Source: Elymus sibiricus (lineage: Eukaryota; Streptophyta; Magnoliopsida; Poales; Poaceae). From it: DNA of 64,000 nucleotides. Shown piece by piece: positions 42,569-51,869 of this stretch (positions are counted from its first letter, which is position 1; every line of letters begins with the position of its first letter). Below the pieces are notes generated by a model. That model made no database searches. It worked only from the letters and a program-made list of their open reading frames with translations, and was not told the origin of the DNA. The position numbers were made by a program, and so were the translations under genes. Location of the stretch: assembly GCA_039707655.1 (NCBI GenBank), contig CM077668.1, positions 67,659,086 through 67,723,085 on the forward strand, in the 5' to 3' direction.

Positions 42569-43455
42569 GATGCGATCATTAGTGGGTGGTGGAATGGGTA
42601 CAGCGTTGGGTGGTAGTGGTGGTTGGGAGCCTGGCGGGGCCGGACTTGCCGGGGACGGGCTTGCCGGACTTGCCGGACTTGCCGGGCTTGCCGGACTTGT
42701 CGGACTTGCCGGACTTGCCGGACTTGCCGGTTTTGCCGGACTTGCCGGGCTTGCCGATGACGGGCTTGCCGGACTTGCCGGTCTTGCCGGGCTTGCCGGG
42801 CTTGCCGGGTCCGGACCTGCCGGGACTGCCGGGCTTGCCAGGCTTGCCGGCTTGCCGCGGGAGAGGGAGAGGCCGCGGCAGGGGTGGTGGTGGTAGGGAT
42901 TGATGCGGGGTTAGTGACAGAATAAGGAAAAGTGTTTTCATCGAATGTGACGTGGCGAGAGACAAGCACGCGTCCAGAAGATGGATCGAAACAGCGATAT
43001 CCTTTGTGATCGTCAGAAAGACCAAGATGAATGCAAGGTAGTGAACGTGGTTCGAGTTTGTTGGAGGCGGTAGAGGCGGTGTTCGGAAAACAAAGACAAC
43101 CAAAAACACGTAAAAAAGAATAATCGGGATGGGAGAGAAAAAGAGATTGAAAAGGCGAATAAAGAGGACATGTCTTAGTTGGTCGAATATTTAGAAGTAG
43201 TGTGGCAGTGCGAAGGGCTTCGGCCCAAAACCGAGAGGGCAGAGAAGCTTGTAGTAGCAAGGTGCGAAGAATATCATTAATGGAGCGAAGAGAACGTTCA
43301 GCTTTACCGTTTTGAGGGGAGGTATAAGGACAGGAAAAACGAAGAAGAATACCTTGAGAGAGAAAGAAGTTGCGGTTTTGAGTGTTGTCAAATTCTCGAC
43401 CATTATCACATTGAATAAATCTAATGGGCAAGCCAAAGTGTGTAAGAACATATCG
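42163..43455 (-). pseudogene. Small Copia element: integrase, second part, and linker
   Basis: In the same frame as the upstream segment after one TGA (43456-43458). It carries the integrase DDE continuation (QCDNGREFDN, CPYTSPQNGKAERSLRSIND) and the conserved C-terminal WAEALRTATLLLNIRP and VFGCLCFPNT. The linker between about 42640 and 42870 is a 9-bp minisatellite where the frame is lost before RT. Confidence 0.85.
42612..42870. repeat. GC-rich 9-bp minisatellite in the integrase-RT linker
   Basis: About 25 variants of CTTGCCGGA/CTTGCCGGG in tandem (plus-strand sense). In one minus frame it encodes Gly-Lys-Pro/Ser triplets (collagen-like), in another Gln-Val-Arg repeats, and on the plus strand Gly-Leu-Ala repeats. 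The first 67 bp (42612-42678) have a perfect inverted copy at 44844-44910. Confidence 0.9.
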
Positions 43456-44910
43456 TCAAAAATTGAGAAAGATGGCATGTACTTCAGATTTAGCACGGAG
43501 AGGAAAAGTCCAAATATAATGAGAATAGTCATCCAAAATCACAAGATAATATTTGTAACCAGAGACACTAGGGACGGGAGAGGTCCATAAATCACAGTGA
43601 ATTAATTCAAAAGGAAAAGTGCTAAGGGTAGTAGAGGTTCCAAAAGGTAATCTAACATGTTTGCCGCATTGACAGGCATTACAAAGAGAGGGATTATGAG
43701 GAACACTAGAACTAGGAATACAAAATTCTTGAAGCAAAGATGACAAGGTGGTTTTATTGGGGTGTCCTAGACGACGATGCCACAAATCAACTGATGCAAG
43801 CATGGCTCGGGGAGTGGATGTAGGTGTTCCATGAAGCGGATAAAGATCGCCCGTGCTATTGTACCGAGCGAGTTCCTCCCCCGTTGCCAGATCCTTCACA
43901 GACAAACCAAAAGGGTCAAAAGCCAAAATTACTCGATTGTCAATACAAAATTGGCGAACAGAAATAAGATTTTTGATGAGGGAAGGAGCAACAAGAATAT
44001 TGCGGAGAAGAAAATTGGCGTAAGAGGAAGAGATGTAAGAATGACCGGTGCAGGAAACAGGTATGGTGGAACCATCACCAATGGTGATCATAGAAAAAAC
44101 AGAAGGAAAGCAAGCTGACAGCAAATTCATATTTGAAGACATATGCGAGGATGCACCAGAATCGAAAATCCAATCCGTACCTTCGTTATTAAGAGTAAAG
44201 TTGTTCATGGCGTTGATGAAGGCGTCTTGATCCCAGGCCGGCTGCTGTGGAGGAGCAGAGGGGCCAGGAGCGTGCATGGGAGCGTAGGGCAGGGTCGGCG
44301 ACTGGTAGTATGCTGCCGGGGCCGGCAAGGTGCCGTAAGAAGCCGGCAAGCCCGGCAAGCCCGGCAAGGTGCCGTAAGAAGCCGGCAAGGTGTAGTAGGG
44401 TGGCAGTAGTCCTGGCGCGCTGGGAGATGGCGTAGGAGTGGCGGTGTAGACATGCGCCGGCGGCTTGGGCCGAAGGAGTCCAGGAGAGCCGGTGGCCGGG
44501 CGGAGGCCAGGGCTCCACGTGCCCGTGTAAGCAGGCGGGGCGCCGTACGGCGAAGGGGCCGACCAGGGCATCGGCCAAGCTTGAACAAGGTCGGTCCAGG
44601 GATCGTGCGGAGGCTGCCACGTTGAGGGAGCCGGTGACAACGGAGCGGCCGATGACGGAGCTTGTGCAGTGCCGGCGGAGCGAGATGCAGGGGGCCGGTA
44701 GATCGGAGTCTTGCCCCGGTAGTTCGGGCTCGGGCGCCAGCCTGGGGGCGGTGGAGGAGCTGCTGCCGCCACGGTAGGAGGGGAGGGTGCGGCAGATTGG
44801 CGCGGCAGCCCAGGCGGGGCCCCGGCAAGCCCGGCCGCGGCAGGTCCGGCAAGTCCGGCAAGCCCGTCCCCGGCAAGTCCGGCCCCGCCAGGCTCCCAAC
44901 CACCACTACC
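43456..44910 (-). pseudogene. Small Copia element: Pro/Ala-rich region, protease, integrase start
   Basis: Minus-strand frame. It opens with a Gly/Leu/Ala-rich stretch produced by the inverted repeat, then a long Pro/Ala/Tyr-rich low-complexity region, then a protease WIFDSGASSHMSSN, a GAG-pre-integrase finger (WHRRLGHPNKT, CNACQCGKHVRLPF) and the integrase core start IHCDLWTSPVP. A TGA at 43456 breaks the integrase. The usual 250-300 aa capsid region upstream of the Pro-rich part is absent. The frame also runs on into the LTR, which is unlikely to be coding. Confidence 0.82.
44844..44910. repeat. Inverted copy of the linker repeat next to the PBS
   Basis: 67 bp, the exact reverse complement of 42612-42678. 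It lies only about 20 bp inside the PBS, where 5' UTR and gag would be expected. Confidence 0.88.
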
Positions 44911-44940
44911 AGGTGCGGAAAATCTAGGCGTCTGGTACCA

Positions 44941-45088
44941 TGATAATTGGAGAATAATTACTGTATTGATTGAGGCCTCAAATGGCTGTTTATATAGATT
45001 ACAAAACTTGGACTCCAAGACTAATAGAGATAGATTACAATTCCAAACTTGCAGGTCATACTATCCGTAACCGACCTATACTCTAATA
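44941..45088 (-). repeat. 5' LTR of the small Copia element
   Basis: 148 bp, bounded on the inner side by the PBS-like site and on the outer side by the AGAAA duplication. Confidence 0.9.
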
Positions 45089-45093
45089 AGAAA

Positions 45094-45480
45094 GGAGGAG
45101 GTGGTGCGGTCCTTCGGGATCACGACGCGGCGTTCAGAGCCGGGTTGTGCCACTTTTTCCCAAATATTGCTGATCCTGAGATGGTGGAAGTATTAGCATG
45201 TAGAAGAGCAGTCCGCATGGCGATTGATCTACATGTACAGCGGGCGCATGTTGAGCTGGACAGCCTAGCTGTGGTGCAGATGCTCAACAATCCAGAGAAG
45301 AATCTTTCTGCTGTTGGTCCATGGGTGCAGGAGATCAAGACGATGCTCAGTACTATGGATGAGGCCAAGGTGTCGTGGGTTCGCCGATCAGGGAATGTAG
45401 CCGCTCATAAACTTGCAAAAGTAGGTGTAGGTGAGAACCGTTCGGAGATTTGGGTTGATTGCCACCAGATTTTATTTTAG
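45094..45480 (+). pseudogene. LINE ORF2, end of RNase H domain
   Basis: Continues in frame from 40800. It contains GGGGAVLRDH, the Glu of EVLACRRAV, the Asp of ELDSLAVVQML and the C-terminal VRRSGNVAAHKLAKVG, typical of the RVT_3-type RNase H found in plant L1 elements. It ends with TAG at 45478-45480. A short 3' UTR follows, with AAATAAAGCGGCATGATT and an A-rich tail at about 45540-45548. Confidence 0.87.
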
Positions 45481-45560
45481 ATGTAATTTCAGACGAGATT
45501 CCTAGCTTTGGTTAAATAAAGCGGCATGATTTCCCCTCAAACAAAAAAAGGCTTGCCCAC

Positions 45561-45700
45561 GTGATGTTTTTCTAGATTATCTCTGGTCATGAGTTTATTG
45601 TTAGCTAGGAGCCAGAGGGAAATTTACTCTAGCAGAATGTAAAGAGGCTGGACACCTCTGGAATTGATGTCACCCGTGTATTGTCCTCAACAATCATCCA
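45561..45700 (-). pseudogene. Older LINE, other half of the split zf-RVT region
   Basis: The minus strand reads ISLWLLANNKLMTRDNLEKH leading into HVGKPLDCV across the insertion site, the standard plant LINE zf-RVT entry. An upstream stop and loss of similarity beyond about 45680 show that it is a decayed fragment. Confidence 0.7.
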
Positions 45701-46050
45701 TCTCTCGGTAAATTAAGTACTAAAAAAGGTCGAAATTGTCCTGAATTTTCCTTTCCGTGAACTCGATCCTGATAATCGCCCTGAAAGGGAGGGGCCATGA
45801 ACGATACACCGTCCTCTCACACTTTACACTTCACAGATCCCAGTAGCGTGCCAAGAATCTTGGATACGACGTGTCGATCCGCGTCTTCGGTTGTCCAACT
45901 CAACCAGGATGGTGACACAACTTAACGAGGAACGACCGCATTTTCTCAGCTATAGATATGGGCAGTTTTTTTTTTTTGGCAGTTAATATCGGTAACTCGA
46001 CTGAAGTACTAGCTGGTATTGTTTCGTTAGGATAACTGAAGAATCTCTAT
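45700..46050. other. Spacer upstream of the small membrane protein gene
   Basis: No gene or repeat family recognised. A T9-10 run lies at about 45968-45979. The right part is presumably promoter of the gene at 46251. Confidence 0.35.
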
Positions 46051-46057
46051 CCGTGGC

Positions 46058-46065
46058 TATAAATA
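46058..46065 (+). promoter_or_regulatory. TATA box of the small membrane protein gene
   Basis: TATAAATA in the context GGCTATAAATACTA, a canonical plant TATA box. It lies about 30 bp before a plausible start region (about 46088-46095) and 190 bp before the chosen ATG. Confidence 0.7.
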
Positions 46066-46250
46066 CTAGTGCTACTCATTGCACGCTCCCTCTAGTCGTC
46101 TTCATCCTCCAGACTCCCACATCCCCAACGGCGCTTCACTCCGGTACAGAGAGCCCGATCCTTTCCTTGCATGTCCATCCCGTCGCTTCACTCTCCGCCC
46201 CTTCCCGACGAGCCCCTCTTCCGCTCTCCCCACTCGGAGCTGAGCCGGCC

Positions 46251-46682
46251 ATGTCCACCTCCTCCGCCGTCGTATTGGAAATGGAATTGGAAGTCCACAA
46301 CAACGACGACGCCACCATGGCCAACTTGGAGCTGGAGGAGGCCAGCAGAACGCATATAGCGCGGCTAGTGTCTCCAGGCACGTCGACGGAGCAGCTCGCG
46401 CGCGCGCTCTGGGTGCTGAGCTCTGCGACCCTCTTCGTGGGCGTCAACGCCGGGCTTCGCCGGCCGGCCGCCACTGTCTTCGCCCGCCACGAGGCCGCTT
46501 ACTACGGCATCGTCGCCGCCATTCTCGCCGCCGTGCCCGTGGAGATGGCGACCGCCTTCTGGCTGCCCCGCTCCAACGGCCGGCGGTTCCACGCTTTCGC
46601 CGCGGGTCTCCAGCGCGTCGCCCTCGTGCTTCTTCTCCTCGTGTCGGCCGTGGGTGGCGTCGGGCTCACTGTCAATGTCTAA
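46251..46682 (+). CDS. Small integral membrane protein, unknown family (143 aa)
   Basis: A single GC-rich exon with third-position G/C bias typical of grass genes. The N-terminal half is hydrophilic and acidic (1-45). Three hydrophobic helices follow, at about 52-69, 83-104 and 118-141, ending in VNV. A longer in-frame start at 46053 overlaps the TATA box, so ATG 46251 (MSTSSAVV) is preferred. An out-of-frame upstream ATG at 46171 opens a 62-codon uORF that overlaps this start and could lower translation. No conserved domain is recognised. The three-helix layout resembles small uncharacterised plant membrane proteins, but no function can be given. Confidence 0.6.
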   Translation: MSTSSAVVLEMELEVHNNDDATMANLELEEASRTHIARLVSPGTSTEQLARALWVLSSATLFVGVNAGLRRPAATVFARHEAAYYGIVAAILAAVPVEMATAFWLPRSNGRRFHAFAAGLQRVALVLLLLVSAVGGVGLTVNV

Positions 46683-46767
46683 TTAATACGCTGCGTGCAT
46701 GCATGCATGTCAGTAGCTATATCGTATAGCTGTGGCTAATTCTCCAGTTGGGCCGGTTGATTTGAGT

Positions 46768-46954
46768 AATGCTACGCCCACGAAAAGTTACGTGGGAATT
46801 TTACGTCAAGCCTGATGTGGAAGTAATTAATTGGACTAGGATTTGTGGCTGGGCCACCCACGTTAAAATTAAGGGGGGGGGGGGGGGGGGGGGGGGGGGG
46901 AGTTAATAAGGAAGTTTACGTAGGGGGTTCATAAGAGCCCGTGGATGTATCATT
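46768..46954. mobile_element. MITE-like element with imperfect TIRs containing a G28 tract
   Basis: The left end AATGCTACGCCCACG (46768-46782) and the reverse complement of 46940-46954 (AATGATACATCCACG) match at 12 of 15 positions. The interior is noncoding and carries a homopolymer of 28 G. Target duplication is not clear, so family is open. Confidence 0.45.
46873..46900. repeat. Poly-G homopolymer, 28 bp
   Basis: Uninterrupted G run. It is able to form G-quadruplex structures on the plus strand, and length is prone to sequencing error. Confidence 0.85.
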
Positions 46955-46994
46955 TTCAATCAGGTTGATTTTCGTCCGATCGAACTCGCACCTG

Positions 46995-47152
46995 CTCCCT
47001 ATATTCCTAAATATAAGTCTTTTTAGAAATTCAAATATGGACTACATGCAGAGCAAAATGAGTGAATCTACACTATAAAATACGTCTATATTCATCCGTA
47101 TGTAGTCCATATTAAAATCTCTAAAAGGACATATATTTAGAAACGGAGAGAG
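46995..47152. mobile_element. Stowaway MITE (about 158 bp)
   Basis: It starts CTCCCTATATTCCTAAATA and ends in ATATTTAGAAACGGAGAGAG followed by TA. Inner arms AAGTCTTTTTAGAAATT and the reverse AATCTCTAAAAGGACAT pair along most of the length. It is the same family as the element at 49636. Confidence 0.8.
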
Positions 47153-47326
47153 TATATTTGATTCCGCTAGCACATGCATATATGTATATGTCCCTAAATA
47201 AGTTGTCATCTTGTCTATATATATATTGGCTGTTAATTTTTGTCTTCGAGCAAATCTGTACGTACTTGTGGATGCAGATGCAGTGTCGTTGAGAGTACAA
47301 CATGCCATATATCTGACCAAATACTA

Positions 47327-47515
47327 CTTCCTTCATTTCATAATGTAGTGCATATAGATTTTTGAAAAGTCAAACCTCATCAACTTTGATCAAGTTTGTG
47401 GAGAAAAATATTTACATCTAAATGCCAAATCATTAGATTCACTGTAAAACGTAGTTTCATATTTTATATATTTAGTATGATGAATATAAATGTGCACAGT
47501 TTGACTTTTTAAAAA
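47327..47515. mobile_element. Stowaway-like MITE, left part
   Basis: Starts CTTCCTTCATTTCATAATGTAGTGC, a decayed Stowaway terminus, and continues with AAAAGTCAAACCTCATCAAC. The expected right terminus is missing, so it is truncated near 47515. Confidence 0.55.
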
Positions 47516-47981
47516 CGTGCAGGCGTCGTGACGGGCTCTGCACCGTTCGATGGCCGCACACACAGTGCTAGCCATCGTGATGACTTCACTGTGACACTGA
47601 CACATGAAGAATGGTGCAGCCCGGCGTCACGCAGCGGTAGCAATCTCCAAGAAAAAAAAAAGACTTCTCTTGGCGGTGAGAAAATAGACTTCATGCACGA
47701 TTAGTTCAGCTCTGACTAGAGCACTTGGTCGCAGGTACGGCCGTGGACAATTGAGAATAACCAAAATAAATCATAAATAAGTCGTTGAATACTGTTCTTC
47801 TTTCTTTCTCCTCCCGGCCCGCATCATGTCCACCTTCTTGTTCCATCCTGTGACCTGCCCACCTGCGCTCGCCTGATCGCCTGCCCGCCGCTACCCGCAG
47901 CCAGCACATCTTCCGCCATGTCCTGGTAGCCTTTGCTGGCAGTGCCGTGGTCAGCCGGCACGTCTTTGCAAATGTGCTGCA

Positions 47982-48058
47982 CCCTCCGTCTCATAATATA
48001 ATAACGTTTTCAAGCTAAAACAGCTTAAAAACGTTCTTATATTATGGGATGGAGGGAG
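47982..48058. mobile_element. Short Stowaway MITE (77 bp)
   Basis: Starts CCCTCCGTCTCATAATATAA and ends TTATATTATGGGATGGAGGGAG. The arms form a near-perfect hairpin (AACGTTTTCAAGCT... and ...AGCTTAAAAACGTT). Confidence 0.8.
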
Positions 48059-48249
48059 TTTTAATTACTACCAAGTTTATAGAAAAAACTTGATCTGCTT
48101 CGGTAGTCTATACGCCCCCTCATGCTAGGTGTGGCAACTCCTGCTTTCATGTTCTGCTTTATGTTGGTGGCGTTCTCGCCGTTTGCTCAGTTGTCATTTT
48201 TATCTTTTGACTTGCTTGTATGACGCTTTCTTCACCATCTTGTATCAGT

Positions 48250-48470
48250 TCGATAATCTGAGCTTTATATATAAAATTGAGTGAAATAATATTTTGAAAC
48301 TTCATAGAAAACTTTATCAACATATAGAATACCAAATCGATGCCATTACATCCATCATAAAATATATATTTTATATTGTTTGGTATGATAGGTATAGTTA
48401 TTTTTCTATATAAACTCGGTTAAACTTTTGCGAAAATTAATGCACACTATATTATGAGACGGAGAGAGTA
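48250..48470. mobile_element. Stowaway-like MITE, right part
   Basis: Ends GCACACTATATTATGAGACGGAGAGAG followed by TA at about 48470. The left end is not identifiable. AT-rich and noncoding. Confidence 0.5.
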
Positions 48471-48494
48471 CCCAAGATTGTGGCCATATTCGTA

Positions 48495-48521
48495 CCCCCC
48501 CCCCCCCCCCCCCCCCCCCCC
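48495..48521. repeat. Poly-C homopolymer, 27 bp
   Basis: Uninterrupted C run, just beyond a Stowaway end. It is the complement of the G28 run 1.6 kb upstream. Confidence 0.85.
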
Positions 48522-49635
48522 ATGGCAGTAGCTTTCTTTGGGAATTTAATTCCTGTACGCAACGCTGTTAAGAATAACGTAAAAAGGTAAATAAAATCCC
48601 AGTCACTAGATTCGATCCGCTGAGGCACAAATGGTCCCGCCCTGCTCACACGCATACGTAAACACAATTCACCATCATATTAGCAGTCACCTTTTGCGTA
48701 GAAACATCGCCGGGCTTATATAGAGCACGGCAAGTTGCATGCGGTGCAGTGCACTTATGCACCCTGCTTGCGAAGCAAAGAGCTAGCGAAGAGCACGGAT
48801 GACTGTGAAAGGTAACAATAGAGTAAGACGCACTACAGGAGCAGGACCGCTCACCCTAAGGGTGAAGGTGACAACGAAAGTGGAGTAATTAGGTCGGCGA
48901 TCGGTGCTCGATCGAATGGACGATGGGGGTTGAATTTCTTGCTAACGTATCCCAAATGACGTAGATGCATACGAGATACGACCTTCGTGGGCTGCCGTGT
49001 CGCGTCCGTGGCACTAGGAAATGCAGCCGAAGTTTCTCTCTTGTTTTCGTTCCGCGAGCTTTGCGTATTCGTGAAAAACAACGTCGACTTCTCTGCTGCT
49101 CGAGATGCCGATCGACGTAGGATCTTTTTGTACGTGTCTTTGGTTATCTATTTGCTCTTAAGTTCCTTCTTACCGTATCTTACGTACGTAAGCTGTTAAA
49201 ATCATCACCATGTATGGTTCTTATTCTGCTTTGCCGGGACATGTCTTTCTGCATGTGGTTAGCTTATTCTATTAGGGCATGCATGCATGCATGTTGAACT
49301 AGAGCTAGCTTATTTTATTAAGGAAAGTTGTGGTTTCTGTGTAGCATCACACCTCCTACGCGGTAGTATCCAAATCTTCAGCCTGCTTGAGTTTTGCTGC
49401 TTTGCGATGTGACCCCTTGTCATCTCTATCCTTCATGTCTCTCTCGGTGACTCGGAACGGCACTAAACTAGTTTCGTGGTTGACATGCGAAAATATTTCG
49501 CCTTGACTTCACTCACGTGAATACGACTACGACTCGTGTAGATCCAGTCGCAGAAAGAGCGGCCAGGACGAATCCTGCCGTGCCTGATTGATGGGTATCT
49601 GTTGCGCAGCAGCATGCATGCATGCATGCATGTTA
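48522..49635. other. Gene-free stretch with short GCAT repeats
   Basis: No gene recognised. GCATGCATGCATGCATG at about 49278-49293 and a longer (GCAT)n at about 49612-49631 are the only clear structures. Short frames here show no codon bias or known motif. Confidence 0.4.
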
Positions 49636-49802
49636 CTCCATCCGATTTCCAAATATAAGTCTTTTTAGAGATTCCAACAAGGGAAGGGATTATATGCGAA
49701 GCAAAATGAATGAATCTACACTCTAAAATATATCTATATACATCCGTATGTTGTAGTCCATTTGAAATATCTAAAAAGACTTATATTTAGGAACGGAGGG
49801 AG
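49636..49802. mobile_element. Stowaway MITE (167 bp) with TA duplication
   Basis: CTCCATCCGATTTCCAAATA at the left and TATTTAGGAACGGAGGGAG at the right, flanked by TA on both sides. The interior matches the element at 46995 (AAAATGAATGAATCTACACT). Confidence 0.85.
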
Positions 49803-49804
49803 TA

Positions 49805-51490
49805 CTAGTTTTTAACGCCGGAGAAGAACATAAAGGGCAATTGGCACTGGTTACGGTGAAACAATGGCCATTAGGATAGTAGAGGAAAGTAAAAAACTGT
49901 TAGTTTTGCACCGCTGGATATTATTTGTTGCTCTTGTTGCTACGCCCATGTGGTGATATATGGAACAAATTCAAGAAGATTCATACGTACGTGATACTCC
50001 ACAAGGTGATAGTACTATAAACGAAGTAAGTTCAAAGGTTAGTACACTATGCTATATATATGATGGATTGCATGCACACACCCAACATACGCAACCCATT
50101 CTTCTGTCCAAAGGTGGATGCTCCTCTCACATAGTCTTCCCAAAAAATTGTGGAAGAAACATGCTCTGAACACGATCATGGTGGCATCATCTGATGCTCA
50201 ATGGAGGGGAACAAGATCCTGGTTGATGTGGCAGTTTTCCTGATCTTCATGGTACTGGAGTCAAAATTGTTACTCGCCCTTTTCTTTAGGGAAACACTTG
50301 CTAGCAGACGTCTGATAGGAGCCAATCATCAGACAGGTCGAGAGTCGTTGATGCAGTTTTTTCTTTAGAAAAAGTATTACAAGAGAAGATTTTTTCTTCT
50401 AGAGTGACAGTCTTTCTTTTCTTGCTTGTGCACGCGCTTTAGTGGTGTGAACCCAAGGTACTTCTTATTGAGAAAGGCCTAGCTAACTCGAGCACAAATT
50501 TATTGGGCCGTACTAACCTATGGCCTGCAACAAAAGGCCAATAGCGCCATCAATCAGGCCTGTGTTGGATAGAACACAGAACGCTAGATAGATAGAGAAC
50601 AAACATATCAAGAGAATGTAGAGAAATAACTTTTCCGGTAAAATGCATAGGAGTTCCCATGTGCGCGGCTCACTAAAATCGTAGCCTCTCTCATCCCTCG
50701 AGATCAAGGCGGGTTGAAGTGAAAGCTGAAATTAAAGTCGTCGACTTTGAAATATCCTTCCAGGCGAGTTTTTTAGCGTCAACGCTTTTAGGGCATTGGT
50801 GTTAAATTCTTCGCTCATGAGTTAGATGACTTGTTCTGCAAGTCAGTCTATTCGTGCTGAATTTGAAACCCAACCGTTAGCCACGTGTCGCATTGACGTT
50901 GGTTGGTGCGCCTCCAACGGTCGTTTCAGCACCCATCTGGGTTCGCTTGCGGCTATGGACTGATCCCAAGTGAGGAAAAAACCCAGAGCCTAAAAATTGC
51001 TAAGTGTTTCAGCATCATTGATGAAACTGATCGAAGTTGAACCTAGACCTTTTACTCTTGAGGATTGTGGATGGCTAGAAGTCAGTTCAAGAGCATCCAA
51101 AGTGTGGATTCACCAAAAAAACTAGTATGTGAAGGTCTGGAGATCACCTCAAGATCTACCATGAGTATTTGGACGAGTTTTGTGAAACTTAGTTCAAGGA
51201 GAACAAGGTGAAGACTTTTGTGTCTTCATAGCTATGACTCAGCCTCTCCAACCAGACATGGAGTTGTGTCATCAAGTTGAACTGGGTGAACACATCGCAT
51301 TATCTTCTACGAGAAAAGGGGTTCTATTTCTTCACCCTTGTATTAGATTTGTATTTTCTCTGTGTTTCAAAGTATTTTCACTGTCTATATTTCTCTGTGA
51401 TTGTTGTTAAGAATTTGCTAACAACTATTTTATTTTGCTGCATATCTTAGCTTTGTACTATGTTTAGCTTTTTTCAAGTGTATCTGCTTG
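49805..51490. other. Gene-free stretch, possibly decayed LTR sequence
   Basis: No coding exon supported. The part from about 50770 to 51480 reads like the noncoding end of a plant LTR retrotransposon (CCACGTGTCGCATTGACGTTGG, then TTTGTATTTTCTCTGTGTTTCAAAG), but no termini, duplication or second LTR could be defined. Confidence 0.3.
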
Positions 51491-51494
51491 TTTG

Positions 51495-51790
51495 TTACGA
51501 GTACTTGTACTGCTACCTGGTTATGTTCTTTGTATTGAACCGGTGAATTCTTATTTATTTCTATCTAAACTTGGGCCGCGGGGAGGGGGGATTTCGCGTT
51601 GCTTCGGTCTGAAATTGTGGCTAGAGACTTCTGTTGTAATGAATGTGTGTCGGATGGTTCTGATCTTTGTATTGAACCAATGAGTTTCGTTCTATTTCTT
51701 GCTGAACTTGGTCTGGGAAGAATTTGTTGTACTAACGGTCATTTGGTGATTCACTACTCTATGAGTATTTTGTTCCTGTAACTAACCTAT
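51495..51790 (+). repeat. Repeat matching the DNA downstream of the NLR genes
   Basis: Contains TTCTTTGTATTGAACC, then TTTCTATCTAAACTTGGGCC, and again TTGTATTGAACCAATGAGTTTCGTTC followed by TTGCTGAACTTGGTC. These are the same unit as at 1581-1870 and 8830-9060. No LRR sequence remains nearby. Confidence 0.45.
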
Positions 51791-51869
51791 GTTTCAATGT
51801 CTGTAACACTAAAATGAATGCTTAATTACTCCTTGTAACATACATTTGTTAACATACATGTCCATAGAA

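Larger units (their letters stand above)
40801..45088 (-). mobile_element. 4.29-kb Copia element with 148-bp LTRs, minus strand, gag deleted
   Basis: LTRs at 40801-40948 and 44941-45088 differ at two positions (about 1.4%). Inner signals: PBS-like TGGTACCAGACGC (minus strand, 44928-44940) and a polypurine tract GCGGGGGGA (minus strand, 40949-40957). LTR termini on the minus strand are TATTAG...TTATCA, so the usual 5' TG is TA. Protease, integrase, RT and RNase H are present, but no UBN2 gag domain or CCHC knuckle was found. The 5' coding end instead carries an inverted copy of the element's own linker repeat. It must depend on helper proteins or be dead. Confidence 0.88.
25493..45546 (+). mobile_element. 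Nearly full-length L1-type LINE, split by two Copia insertions
   Basis: Bounded by the target duplication at 25479-25492 and 45547-45560. Without the two nested elements and their duplicated target sites it measures about 6.2 kb. Order: GC-rich 5' UTR (25493-25981), ORF1 (nucleic-acid binding), ORF2 (endonuclease, reverse transcriptase, zf-RVT, RNase H), short 3' UTR, A-rich tail. A C-terminal RNase H is a known trait of a group of plant L1 elements. Frameshifts and stops in both ORFs make it inactive. Confidence 0.88.

Noticed and set aside
42507..42896. Plus-strand Gly-Leu-Ala repeat frame
   Set aside because: It is antisense to the Copia linker and its regularity comes from the 9-bp repeat.
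46053..46250. N-terminal extension of the small membrane protein
   Set aside because: The upstream ATG overlaps the TATA box, so it cannot be in the transcript from that promoter.
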